NCBI RefSeq assembly: GCF_000003815.2
Contig: NC_049986.1
Location: forward strand, 13,453,805 to 13,517,804
Reading direction: 5' to 3'
Source: Branchiostoma floridae
Lineage: Eukaryota > Chordata > Leptocardii > Amphioxiformes > Branchiostomatidae
Length of the DNA stretch: 64,000 nucleotides
Below are positions 10,801 to 22,635 of the stretch, piece by piece. The translations under genes were made by a program, and so were the position numbers. The notes beneath the pieces are model-generated. The model saw only the letters and a list, made by a program, of their open reading frames with translations. It was not told the DNA's origin and searched no databases. Each line of letters begins with the position of its first letter. Position 1 is the stretch's first letter.

Positions 10801-13800
10801 TCCACTACCACATGTAACAACAGAATCCACACCTGGATTTCTCACTCAGAAGCTCTTTGCTGATGAAGTTATCCCAGGGTTTCCGTGGCGACCCCACGCC
10901 CGCAAGTTTCTGCACGTCGGCTGACATGTGAACCCTGAGGGACGCAGGATCTGTCAGGAGCGCTCGTAACTGGTTCATCTTCTCCAGAACCTGGACAGTA
11001 CAGAAGGCATCATGTGCTGGAACCTCCCATTGCCAAATACAATGTAGATTGGTTTTCTAGACTGCAACCACACTGTTGAAAAATTCTTCAGCAGAAACGA
11101 AATACATGTTTAAATCTTCTTTGTCTGAAACAAAACAAAATGGCCTTAGCAAACCAGGAAGGTACCAAGAGTGCTTCTTGAATATGAATATGCTTAAGTT
11201 GATGTTACAGTAAACTGCACAAATTGGTGGTAAAATTTTGAAGTGTGAAATGTATAAAAAGATGCAGATTCCATATGCTATGAAAAAACTTGTGAACTAC
11301 TAGTAACCCCTTCCAGCAGCTAACCATGCATACCTTCTCAGGTTTTCCCTCCAGTTTCTCCAGGAGTTCTGTTAGGAACTTGTGTTGCCGCATCATGTTG
11401 GAGGCATGGATGTTACTCTCTGGTTATGAGAAAAAATAAGTTAATAAACATATAAATGTACATTTTCCCTATCTATTAAAGATCACAAGTCGTCGTCGTA
11501 TCCATTTTTGATTATACTGCTGCTGGGATCCCTGTCACAGGGGTAGGCAGCAGTCGGATAGTCTTCACACTGTGCTTCCATGCTGCTGGTCCGTCCAGTG
11601 AGTCCAGCTCTGGGCTTCAACACCATGGTTTGCCTCGATAGCCGGACCCTACCTTCCGCACCCGCAAGTCAGCGAGGCCCGCAACAATACCGGCTGCTCG
11701 TCGGTGACTGCTACCGGCACTGCCTGTGCCTTTATCTGTATGAAGAACTTTCCATTTCGGTTTGGATAGGGCTTTTTACGGCCGGATATCCTTCCTGACG
11801 CCAACCTGTAACCGCACTAACTGGGCTATCAGTATCACATCATCCATCACACCAGTCTGTCAGTTTATCGCCAGCTGCCGCAATGAAGCTACCCCAGGTC
11901 AGGTAGGAGCTTTGTATCGGGGAGCTCATCCCTTAGACAGGCTGCTTCCACTTCAGCTGATGACCCCTGTCTGGCCAACTCGGTAACCCTGAGTAGGGGG
12001 AGGGGTCGAGGGCTGCCAGATCCTGTCCCTTATCGAAGAGGGACGGAAAACTGCTAAAGTGGGTTATAGAAATGTTGATGGGCCAAAGTAATTGAAGAAA
12101 AAGTCAATAAAAAATATATATAAACAAGAGTGGGAGGGGGGCAGAAAGGCTGTTGGATATTGGCATGTCATGCGGTCTAACTATGTAAACAAAACAAAAA
12201 ATGAACATAAGGACACATTAAACCCTGTCATCTACATCCAATAACACTAAAATTGGCCTACAAGAGACCCTCCACACAGAGGATTAAGATGGATACACAT
12301 CTCATGTGCAGCAGGATCCAAGGATGCGGCCATCTTGGATCTGACCCTTGACCCTCTTCTGTAGGTACAAGTGGTTTGAATAAAAAGATCTGACATATTT
12401 CAGTGCCTCTAAAGAGTACATGTACATGTCACCTATATTTCAGTCTGACTATTTGACCATTGTGGCATCACAGAAGATCTAGCAACCAATGGAGCCTCCA
12501 ATGTCATTTTGATTACTCTCCCTTTTTTTGCATTAATGGGCCTGGTCTACAGAACAACTACATGGTGGGGACAATAACAGTGCAGACCTGACTGGAAGTT
12601 CATGTCGTTGATGATAGTACTGGCCACTTTGGCCCCACTCCTCTTCTGCCTGGCCACATCGTTGGCCATCTTGGTGGCGATGATCTTCAGGCGCTCTGTG
12701 GTGAACTGTGTCTGGAACAGCAGCTCACGTAACCACTGCACTCCTTTGGTGTACTTCTCCATTTCCAACTGTGTGAAGGACACGTTGCATATTTGGTTAC
12801 ACCATCACTTACTAGATTTGTTTGTACATGTATCTATGGGTAGCTTTCAGCATATCTTTCATGTGGACAAATGAAAATGTTGATGGCATATAAGAAAAGG
12901 TCGACTGAAGTCTATGCCCAAGTACATTTACCCTGGTACATCTAAATGGCTTGATTTTATCCTGTGTAGCATCTCAGTGATAGCTCAACGTCCTATACAG
13001 TACTTGGTTGCTTCTTTTTAGATTGCAGCACAACAGTACTTGTCAACCATTGAAAATGTACTGCTGGATGTATAACACATTACATAAATATAGGTCATAA
13101 AGACAAGAATATACTGATGCATGAAGACATGCTGTTATCATGTTACACACTGTTTTCATTGTACAAAATTCTAAAAACACCAATAATTTGTGCATCTTCT
13201 ATACATTGTGTACATGCATGGATAACGTTGGTAGAGTTAGTGTGTGGTTGGAAGAACCTGGAACCCACCTTCAGTGCCAGGGTCACGACCTGAGCAAAGT
13301 GCCCGCAGGCAAACCTGTTCCCCCCCACCCCCAGGGAGGTCTCGGCGGTCAGGGTGTCGGCCGCCAGCTCACGGATCACATCCTCGTGAGAGACAACCAC
13401 TGGGGATACAGAGATTGGGAACATGAGTGTGCAAACATGAGAGAACTTTTTGCAGCAAAAGACAGCTACTTGAAAGCTATCCATTTACAGGTGTATTTGG
13501 CAATTTTCATTTCTTACCCTATGTTAAGGAGTGTTCTTACATCCGTCCCTGGGAACATGTGACTCCAGAATGACCTCTATGTACAGACACAGGTCCTGTA
13601 ACTGTTCTTACCTCCGTCCCTGAGTACAGGAGACTCCAGAATAACCTCTATGTACAGACACAGGTACGGCCTGAGGTCCTGGGGAACTTTGCTGCTATCC
13701 AGAAGGGCACAGAGCTGTAGGTACAGGATAGGGAGGTACTTTTACAAAACAAGAAAATCTCTATCTAGCTATGCATTTCTACAGTTATATCCACCCAAAC

Positions 13801-16800
13801 TTTAACACAACAAATGCATCCTTTCTCCTCCTACTGCAAAATGAAGTCCCTGCAATTCTAAGGTAAGTAAGAGTACAACCATACTGTACATCCTGACTGA
13901 TTAACATTACCAAATAGAAGCCCACCTGCACAAAGTTGGTGTGGATGTGGTCCAGCTGGAAGGTGAATGGGAGGCCGTCCAGGGGGAACTGGGGGATCCT
14001 GTTCCTGGCATTCTTGTCGTGTGTGCTGGCTGTCTTAATGGGGTGGAACTGGATAGTGTCTGTGTCAGGCACATCCAGGCTGCTCAACATCTCTAAAGGA
14101 GCCTCTTTCTGAAGATAGGAGAGGCAATGTTTTTCCAAATTAGGAACTATGTATGGAACTATTGCAAACTGAGTTGTATAAAAGTATTAAAAAGGCAAAT
14201 ATGAATACTAAGACTTTTTGAAACTTAAATGTTTTCAACAAATATAACATGTTGTATGCATCTCTATATAATGACTGACAGTTGTGTTACTACAATTAGA
14301 AAGATTTCACCATCAATCCCTATATGCGACATTTCCTCTAGATAGAAATAAAATCTTTAAATTATTACAACTTGGAAACAGATTTGTTTAGAAAACTATT
14401 GCCTCAGGTTCTAGACCTCATTGTCTTCTGTAGCCTTGTCCAACATCTTCTCCATCTTACGAAGTCCCTCCTCCCCCAGCTCTTCTCTCTGTCCCTCTAT
14501 TCTCTGCTTCTCCTCCTCTGCCATGTCATCCCTCATGTCTGTGCTGGGCTCTCCTATGATCTGTACAGATAACAGCAATTCTTTCATGAAACCACAGCCG
14601 CCGCCTTAATGATCTGTGCAGGTAACAGGGAGGAAAGCTTTTTTGTATGCCAAATAGCAGACAGTCAAGCAATTTTGGAATTTAATTTTGGAAAGAGTCA
14701 GACAGTTTTAAAAGAAAGAGAGAGTATCCACTATCTTCCATCATAGATCTTGTGGTACAGGTTTTAAACCCTAACAATGTAAAGAAGGTAAAGACAAAGT
14801 TTAGATACTTAGTAGTGCAAGAGGAATTAAAAGTAAGACAAGATTAAGACAAGGTTGGTGCAAATGATTTTTCAAATAAATCTAGATTGCTGAAGTTGCA
14901 GCATTATCTCAATATTTGTCTTGGTAAAAGGCAGAACAGTATTTTTTTTTGTATTCTTTCAAAATACCAGTTGCAAAATCTGTAAACACTGGCTCAAGAC
15001 CACAGTGAGTGGAGAAGGATAGTGCAGAAGACACAACAAAACATTGATGCAGGTCACTTGACGTAAAGTTGAGGAGACCTCATCAAGTATCAAAGTAAGT
15101 TCACCGTGACATAAAGCCAGGTCTTAAAAGAACATTAGACAAAAGAACAGTTTCAACTTTACCTTAAGATGCAAGTGCAAATAAAATGAAATGATTTACA
15201 GTAACAAGTGAAGCCTGAGTGAAATATTTCTTCAGCAGGTTAGTCCAGAACTCCAGCGGCTCCTTGGCCAGCCTGCGGTAGTAGTTGATGTTGTTCAGCC
15301 GCTCAGTCATCTATGGACATTAAGATGGTCACTTCGAATCACATAGAGAAATTTGAAACATACTGTACAAAGACTACTTAGTGAACAATTCAGTTTCAGT
15401 AATAGAATAAAATACATGAAGAATACATGTATGTACAAATGCAAAACACTGATAAAGTCAATTTCTCAAGTAACACTTTCATATAGACATGCATCAAATA
15501 CCCAGACAATCTGACATTTTATTGGAAGGATTCGAATGTTAGCAATTACAGGTACATAAACATATGTAATGAGTAACCAATCAGATGTAATGCTAACCTG
15601 TTCATTACTGGTCCCATATAGGAAGTCTCCAATGCAGTGGAAAGCCACTGTGTCGTGGGGTTGGTCCTCTATCTGTAGTGAAACAGACATGTGTGAGTTT
15701 CATCAGATATACACATCTATCATTTGACTTTCTAAACATGGTATTGATCACTAACAGGTAAGCAATACTAATTCACAAGCATTCTCATTTTTTGGCAAGG
15801 GACTGAACAGTAAAATTTAACACTGGACAGCTATCTAGGAGCAGCTATGTGAAAAATTGGGCACTCTCACTGTGTTACAATTTTTGAGATTTTTTATTTG
15901 GTCCAACATGAATGACTTCGACAGCAATCTTTGTTTATATCTATATTTATTACACTGCATATTTCCAAACAATTGTAATATACTCTAAGGTCTATAGTAA
16001 AGAGGGATAATGTGTAAAGATAGTTGCTGCAGTAAAGCATTTAACATACATGGTTTAAGGCCTGTAGGATCTGCCTGTGTACAACAGTACCCATCCGCTC
16101 CATGTCCAACTTCTCAGTACCATCCGCTATGCCTTTCAGAACTGACAAGACTCTGTAATGAGATAACATTGATATAAGCATTGGTATAGGCTTAGCACTC
16201 TGTTCTACAGGCTGTACATCAAAAGAAGTCACACTATCAGAAGTGTATGACTGAAAATTCAACAGCACTCTTGCAAACTGGCTTTGTCCTTGGTGCTGAA
16301 TGTGTTATCCAGTGGTGCTGAATGTGTTATCCAGTGGTGCTGAATGTGTTATCCAGTGGTACTGAATGTGTTATCCAGTGGTGCTGAATGTGTTATCCAG
16401 TGGTGCTGAATGTGTTATCCAGTGGTACTGAATGTGTTATCCAGTGGTGCTGAATGTGTTATCCAGTGGTGCTCAAAGTGTTGTCCAGTGGTGCTGAATG
16501 TGTTATCCAGTGGTAGTTTGTTATTACTTTTGGCAACTTGGTAAATATCTATTTTTGGCCTCAAAGGTATTTTTGTTATACACAACTATTTTGTGGTGTA
16601 AATGTAACGGCCTGAGATGTTGATATTATCTGAGCCACATACTCCATAAACTCCACTGTGGAGATGTATTCATGTAGTTGATTTGCTGTCATTCAAAGTA
16701 AACTAAAAGTTGGACTGGAGCTAGAAAGCACATGTTTTGTTTTTCAGTGTCTTATAAGATTCATATTCAAACTGCAAAACAATGCACACAGCTTACTTGT

Positions 16801-19800
16801 CCTTGAGGACCCTGAGTTTGGCGCTGGGTACGTTACTGAGGTGTAAGTACACACAGCATTCTGCATTCTCTATCAGACTGTGGGACACCTGAAATTACAT
16901 AAACATTTATCAATGAGCATTGAAACAAATGGAACAGAGACTTCACATATGGCTCACATGTCACTCAATCAATCTCTTAATCACTAAATCAATGAATCAC
17001 TAACTCTCTACAGCTTGCTCCTGTAGATTGCAGAATAAAAAAGATTCATAACTGTATTTCAACTAGGGGTGGGTACTGGTACAGTGAATTGGTACAAACA
17101 AGTTATTTCTTGTTGCACTGGTCCATTTTTTGACTGGACCTGAAGTCGGATACTGCACCAAATAGATTCCTTTGTAGTAAAATGGACCATTCATATTGTT
17201 TTGAGTATTGTCTATTCCCAAGTTTCAAATTTATAGACAATCGGGTCCAGGTTCAGGTCCCGACCTGCATCTGACCCTTTGGACCTGAACCGGACATGTA
17301 ACTGAATTTTCTGTACCCGTACCCACCCCTATTTTCAACATCACTAAAGTAATGATTGTGATCCAAAAAAGCATGACATTCAAACAGCTGAACCACATAC
17401 CCTGTTACAGTAAGGGTCCTCTGTCTCCACCAGTTCCCTCTGCAGTGGTGCGATGGCTGTGTCTGTCATGTACTCCAGCATGGTGGCTATAGCTGGGATA
17501 TGATACAGCTCCTACAGGCACAGGTATCCACAACACACACATAAACATGTACTCCAGCATAGTGGCTATAGCTGGGATGTCATACAGCTCCTACAGGAAC
17601 AGGTATCCACAACACACACATAAACATGTACTCCAGCATGGTGGCTATAGCTGGGATGTCATACAGCTCCTACAGACACAGGTATCCACAACACACACAT
17701 AAACATGTACTCCAGCATGGTAGCTGGGATGTCATACAGCTCCTACAGACACAGGTATCCACAACACACACATAAACATGTACTCCAGCATGGTGGCTAT
17801 AGCTGGGATGTCATACAGCTCCTACAGGCACAGGTATCCACAACACACACATAAACATGTACTCCAGCATGGTGGCTATAGCTGGGATGTCATACAGCTC
17901 CTACAGACACAGGTATCCACAACACACACATAAACATGTACTCCAGCATGGTGGCTATAGCTGGGATGTCATACAGCTCCTACAGACACAGGTATCCACA
18001 ACACACACATAAACATGTACTCCAGCATGGTGGCTATAGCTGGGATGTCATACAGCTCCTACAGACACAGGTATCCACAACACACACATAAACATGTACT
18101 CCAGCATGGTGGCTATAGCTGGGATGTCATACAGCTCCTACAGGCACAGGTATCCACAACACACACATAAACATGTACTCCAGCATGGTGGCTATAGCTG
18201 GGATGTCATACAGCTGCTACAGGCACAGGTATCCACAACACACATGTCAGGAGGCTGAGTCTTGAAGTATGCTTCCCACTAACACTAACACAGGACATGG
18301 ACCTTCCTCTGTCCTACAGAATGAGTGAGTCTTTCCTCTGTATCTAGGTCACTCATGCGCACTTCTAAATTCCTTACAACACACATAAAAAATGGTAGGT
18401 CAAAATATTTTAACAATCAACACATCTGTCAGAAGAAATGCAAAATTCATAAGATTTCCAGTTAAATCTCCTCCCTGGTAAGGTAGCATTCTGGCATTAG
18501 ATATGTATTGGTTGTTTGGTTGACAAAGGTAGGCAAAAAGTCCTTGTTTGAATTTAAACAGTTGCTTCAATCACACAATCAGGTACAGATAACTACCCTG
18601 TAAAACCAGACTTTTGGCCAGGGCCAGCATAGTATCTGCTTGTAGCCAAGGCAGGTCTTCTTAGATAAGCACACTGGCAATTTGTCTTGCAGGGAGACTG
18701 GGAGAGTTTGCCTGCAAGCAACAATAACAGATAACAAACATCTAATGTCTGTGTTGGACAGTAAGACTGACTTACATCTGATTTTGGTCCCCTCCAGGCC
18801 ATCCTGACCATCCCATTAGCCTCGTCATCACTAGGGTACTGCACAGTGTGGGTGACGGAGGCAGGCAGGGGAGGGATGGGGTTCTGCCAGGGGCGCTTGT
18901 AGGGAGGGAGACCACCCTACAGGAGGAACATTGCCGGTTAGATCGGTTAAATGTACATTAGTACGTCTAAAGTACATGACACTAGCACTAGGAACTATTA
19001 GTCGTGAATTTTAACCTTGATTACAAGCATCGCTCATTCTGACTGAACCATGTGTAAGGAAAGGAGCAACCTGTCTTCCAGCAATGTTTGTATGGTAGAT
19101 GTACATTTGTAAGCAATGCCACCTGTCAACTTGCTGTTGAAGTGCAATTTTGAAAGTTCATGTGCCTACGGATTGGATACGATTCAAAGTCCTCAGCTGA
19201 CAACATATCTGGTCAGTTGGCAAAACATTCTTATCATATATTTTTGTATCCCTGTTCAACCATTAATTCAAAATACATGTCTGATAAATGATATGTTAGA
19301 GCTTACTTGTTACCGAATTCACAATAATGCTGTGTTCCATACCTTGGACAGGATTTTCTCCTCAAAAGGCCCCAGCACCTGGAAGACATCTGATGCCTTC
19401 ACCTGTCCTGTGATGACCAGGTACAGGTTCTCTGGGCGGTAGAAAGCCTTGTGGTAGTTAACAACCTGCAAAAAAGACATTGAAATAGAAAGTAGACATC
19501 TTAAAGATAAAAGGAAGTTACTGATTCCATGGACGTGCAGTCATTTTGAATAAGACATTAGTCGTTCTGACAATAGAAATATTAACATAGTACATGTACT
19601 ATATTTTCAAACTGGCCTGTTTTAAAAAAATGCAATCTGAGGACCAAATCTGAACCTCTGTAACACATACCTTTTTGTGTGAGGTGCTGGTCCTGAGGTT
19701 CTCCAACATTCCTCCAGTCTCAGACTGATGAGAAACAGAAGCCATGGCAGGATTATCATCCATATATCAGAATCCAATTCACAACAACTTGTGAACACTA

Positions 19801-22635
19801 GTATGATGTGGTTTCATTCATGTGAGCTCTTATGTACAATTCTTTTCTCTTCATTTCTGGTGAAAAGGGCCGTAAATGTTTATACTATTTGTCCAACAAC
19901 AACAAAATACAAAAAGTGAGGGGAAAAAAATTGGTAAGACCAAAAATAAAATTACTTTCCATTTGGCTTCTTTCCTATCTTCTTGGTACACTCTATTTTG
20001 ATTCAACCATCTCCTGTTTTGCGCATACATACAATCAACTGAAGAGTTGTCTGACCTTGTACCCACAGTGTCCTGGGTACATGCTCCTGAGCATCTCCAG
20101 GTAGGTCCTACTCTCCCCGGTGTTCTCACGTGCCTGCATCTCACAGTACACCACACCTGCGTCCTCACCCTCACCATTCACATGGTGAACCTCTGTGATG
20201 TATGCTGAATCCTGTACCAATAAGTTTCTTACATTTTTATTGCATAACCAGTAAACCACACACACACACTCACTATCCGGTTTAACGTCTGTTGTTCCCC
20301 ATCCTGTGGGGGTTAGACGTGCTTGCACATAGATGAGGGGGCTTGATGGCAGCTTGATGTGTGACCACGGTGAAATATACAATTCAAGCACAAAGAGTTG
20401 CTAAGTCTTATTGATGGACTTGGTGAATAATAAGATGTGTTTAACAACTAAATCCATCGTATTACAAGGTTATTCTTACTCCTGCTAATCAACAAGTTCT
20501 ATATACTATGATACATCCCATTTCAGTACATTAGCCTACTGCACATTGAGTAATGACAAACAAATTGCATCTGTTTCTCAGTATGACTATGCTGCACTGA
20601 TATTGTATAGTGATTTGTTTGTTAAGATTTTTCTCCTGACCACTGTAAGAATAGCTACCTAAATGTGAGCCAAAAGTAGACCAAAAATTAACTAAAACTA
20701 CAGTAGAAGCTGATTAATTGCACACCCTATTTGCCAACATGTTTTGTGCAATTATACAGATGATGCAACAATTGATGCAAAGTTATCCAGCTGGATCGCA
20801 CTAGTTTGGGATTTTGAGATTCCGTGCAATTAACAGATGTGTGCGGTTACTGCGGTAAACTACTGTAATTAATTAAAAGGCAACAGACAGATTAAGGCAC
20901 GATCTACACACAGTTTTTCCCGATATGGGCGAGCCTACAACCTCTCGCCGACAGCTTTCTTTCATCGTCTAGATGGAACTACTACATCGCCATTACGATA
21001 TCGGGAAAATTTCTCCCGAAAGGTCCGGACCATTCGTACGATACCTTACCGATAGCTTAGCAGGGGTCCCCGACAGCTTTGCGGGCGTGTAGATGCTTCC
21101 CGACTTCTGGAAGGCTCATTAGCATATAACGCCATTTTGAAAATCGCACTATATGTTTATGACTGCAAGCGCCATGGGTGTCCAGCCCCCTACGTTCTAG
21201 ATCCCTCCCGACATCTCCACAGATATCGGTAAAAACTGTGTGTAGATTGGGCCTAAGACACAGTAGCTCCCCCTACCGTAAGTGTTGGGTACAGCACATG
21301 GTCCAGGTAGATGGGTAGCAGGTTGAGGAAGCCCTGACTGCCTGCAGTAGTTACAGTGTAGGCTGTGTGGTCAGTGTCTGTCCAGGCATTGGTGCCCTGA
21401 GCCAGACATCTGTTGGCCAACAGATCCAACACTCCCTTAAGGTAGACAAATAAAATCATAACTTAATTTTAATCAGAATCGAGACTCAGAATCAATGATG
21501 AAATCAAGATCTTAATCTTGATCTGGATAAGTACTGAGCAACACCCAATTAGTCATTTTTACAATATCTGGTCTTTTAAAATATATAATAGAGCTTCTGT
21601 ACTGTAATCCAAAAGAAATATGCATCTAAAAATGATCTATATTAAATCACAGTCATACATAAGTCAGACTAGGAGTACTGAAATTTTAAAGCAGTCTGAT
21701 CTGTGTAAAGTTTGTTTACCTTATATGGATAGTCTTCACTTCCCATGAAGACCAGATGTTCCAATGTGTGAGGTAAGCCATCATCATCATGGGCCTCCGT
21801 AGCTAAAAAATATAACGTTACATATTCAAAATTTCATTGAAAAAATAACTCTAAAATGTTTGCATCTAAAGCACTGGTTGTCTTTAGGATCACATATACT
21901 GGTCTAGTATTGGCCAAATACAGCATTACACAATGATGAATAAAAACAGGCCTGCAATCAATAAGTTAAAGCAAGTACAAAATGGTGGGTGTGGTCGCAA
22001 TTATGTATTCAAAGTATTGTTCCACGTAATTCCCACCTAGCATTCTCACCATAATAACAAAGGATTTTGAAAGGATACATGCATCAAGATTCAAGACCAG
22101 TACAAATAGAATCTTAACTAGGCAATTTCACACACAAATATAACAAATAAATATATGAAAAACTTATCAGGTCATCTGGTGGGAACGAGAACAAAATTAT
22201 AGCCAGAACGCCAACAATTTTTTCACCTGTTTATAATTTTCAAAAGAACCAGGTAATACCCCGGTATGAGAGAATTGAATTTGTTCTTAGAAACGGAAGC
22301 ATTTGCAATCAAAGCTAAGCTATATACACTTTTAGTTTGAGCACGAAGACAGCTATTTTCTTTTCCATTCCCAGTCCCTGCGGACACTTCTTGATACACA
22401 AAAACGTTTCCACGGAAACTGCATGTCATATCTGGCCATGCCGCCCCCCTCCCCACATCATCATCACGACATATGTTCAAATCAAATCCTCACCAAGGCA
22501 GAAATATCCCTTTACGAGTGGCCCCTCGACCTGAGCTATGCACACGGTAAGTCCTGTCGCATTGGAGCGATATTTGTCGACAGGAATGACTCCGTTTGCC
22601 TTCGCGGAGCAAACCAGCTCAAAGTTAGCCGCCAT
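7804..22635 (-). CDS. M16 zinc metallopeptidase, C05D11.1-like (PreP-related), 24 exons
   Basis: Complete minus-strand gene, about 1014 residues, the usual size of this family. Exons in transcription order: 22494-22635, 21720-21802, 21277-21435, 20056-20211, 19671-19724, 19343-19465, 18776-18916, 17401-17511, 16797-16888, 16050-16152, 15598-15672, 15200-15310, 14417-14560, 13926-14108, 13612-13714, 13269-13399, 12588-12768, 11334-11419, 10833-10990, 10206-10395, 9650-9793, 9016-9176, 8269-8421, 7804-7864. Every junction is GT-AG and in phase. The inverted zinc motif is HTLEH (H59, E62, H63), with E152 in VVYCEMQARE as likely third ligand. R850 and Y856 match the R-x5-Y pair of presequence protease. 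By family, it degrades peptides inside a closed two-half chamber. The ATG at 22635 (AAAATGGCG) fits the family start; an upstream in-frame ATG at 22770 is possible. The end reads MESLEEAYKDDD. Confidence 0.93.
8853..8945. repeat. short copy of a dispersed repeat (also at 11506-12060)
   Basis: About 90 bp, from TTTGATTATACTTCTGCTGG onward, matches the beginning of the repeat at 11506, with matching blocks such as CCTG-CACAG, GGCAGCAGTC and TAGTCTTTACAC. It lies in the intron between exons 22 and 23 of the M16 gene. It was found by eye; the boundaries are approximate. Confidence 0.6.
9650..9793 (-). CDS. exon 21 of the M16 gene: C-terminal half active-site arginine and tyrosine
   Basis: Encodes 48 residues beginning GPMWRQIRGLGLSYHYSIKV. 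In M16 enzymes the second half of the protein supplies an arginine and a tyrosine that bind substrate. Here R850 and Y856 keep the six-residue spacing of the human presequence protease pair. This supports an active two-half enzyme rather than a structural relative. The exon is in phase 0 at both ends. Confidence 0.85.
10679..10746. repeat. 12-bp tandem repeat, about 5 copies
   Basis: The unit is close to GACAGAAATCCG, repeated with variants between exons 19 and 20 of the M16 gene. Translated, it gives runs of KSGQ/KSGR, but there is no splice context and it is non-coding. Confidence 0.8.
11506..12060. repeat. dispersed repeat, longer copy, mobile-element derived
   Basis: GC-rich block in the intron between exons 17 and 18 of the M16 gene, compositionally unlike its surroundings. 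It begins like the copy at 8853 and contains the stretch TTTTTACGGCCGGATATCC followed by TTCCTGACGCCAACC, a phrase I recall from dispersed repeats of aquatic animals. No reverse transcriptase or transposase frame is visible. The class is undetermined. Confidence 0.5.
13533..13603 (-). repeat. 71-bp duplication of the exon 15 3' end and donor site
   Basis: Positions 13533-13603 repeat 13604-13674 with a few changes. The duplicated block holds the last part of M16 exon 15 plus its 5' splice site (GTAAG on the minus strand). The real donor is at 13611; the copy offers a second donor 71 bp further into the intron. Use of that donor would add 71 bp and break the frame. Confidence 0.8.
16293..16512. 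repeat. 22-bp minisatellite, about 10 copies
   Basis: The unit is GGTGCTGAATGTGTTATCCA plus GT. A GGTACTG variant occurs in two units, and one unit is more diverged (GCTCAAAGTGTTGTCC). It lies in the intron between M16 exons 9 and 10, about 140 bp from exon 10. It is non-coding. Confidence 0.92.
17064..17331. mobile_element. 268-bp hAT-type MITE
   Basis: The ends are TAGGGGTGGGTAC and GTACCCACCCCTA. The flanking 8-bp direct repeats are ATTTCAAC (17056-17063) and TTTTCAAC (17332-17339), matching 7 of 8. The terminal sequence and the 8-bp target duplication both fit the hAT superfamily. The interior is rich in GGACCTGAA-like half-palindromes (GGTCCAGGTTCAGGTCC). It sits in the intron between M16 exons 8 and 9 and encodes no protein. 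Confidence 0.85.
17465..18245. repeat. 79-bp minisatellite made from exon 8 plus its acceptor, about 9 extra copies
   Basis: The unit contains the 3' splice site and first roughly 14 codons of M16 exon 8 (ELYxIPAIATMLEYM), followed by an ACAACACACACATAAACATG spacer. TGTACTCCAGCAT recurs at about 79-bp steps from 17548 to 18174; one unit has a 6-bp deletion (73 bp). The first occurrence, near 17468, is exon 8 itself. The array lies between exons 8 and 7, so pre-mRNA from exon 7 meets nine decoy acceptors before the real one. The exon has CAT (His) where the copies have GAC (Asp). Confidence 0.92.
20056..22635 (-). CDS. exons 1-4 of the M16 gene: catalytic N-terminal domain
   Basis: Exon 1 gives MAANFELVCSAKAN with VDKYRSNATGLTVCIAQVE. 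Exon 2 (21720-21802) carries EAHDDDGLPHTLEHLVFMGS, which includes the HxxEH zinc site. Exon 3 gives LLANRCLAQGTNAWTDTDHT, the usual substrate-strand region (GTxxNAxT-like). Exon 4 gives EVHHVNGEGEDAGVVYCEMQ with the third zinc ligand. Because the metal ligands are all present, an active peptidase is expected. The MITEs at 20701-20865 and 20896-21253 lie in intron 3; the second ends only 23 bp from the exon 3 donor. Confidence 0.9.
20701..20865. mobile_element. 165-bp Tc1/mariner (pogo/Tigger-like) MITE
   Basis: The element starts CAGTAGAAGCTGATTAATTG and ends with the complementary TACTG, with TA on each side (20699-20700 and 20866-20867). A related element at 61730-61903 shares the interior (TTATCCAGCTGGA / TTATCTAGCTGGA, then TTTGGG, GATTCCGTGCA and TTAACAGA). 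The TA duplication supports Tc1/mariner. It lies in intron 3 of the M16 gene. Confidence 0.78.
20896..21253. mobile_element. 358-bp PIF/Harbinger-type MITE
   Basis: The left end is GGCACGATCTACACACAG; the right end is complementary to GGCCCAATCTACACACAG. The terminal repeat extends through TTTTTxCCGATAT. Flanking TAA occurs at 20893-20895 and 21254-21256, the 3-bp TWA duplication of Harbinger elements. The interior is GC-rich with many CCGACAG/CCGATA blocks. It ends 23 bp from the exon 3 donor of the M16 gene. Confidence 0.8.

Noticed and set aside
10676-10924. Open frame with KSGQ/KSGR repeats
   Set aside because: It is the 12-bp tandem repeat in an intron running into the antisense of M16 exon 19.
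16293-18245. Regular direct repeats resembling a CRISPR array
   Set aside because: The 22-bp and 79-bp arrays are head-to-tail without unique spacers, lie in introns of a eukaryotic gene, and one is derived from its own exon.
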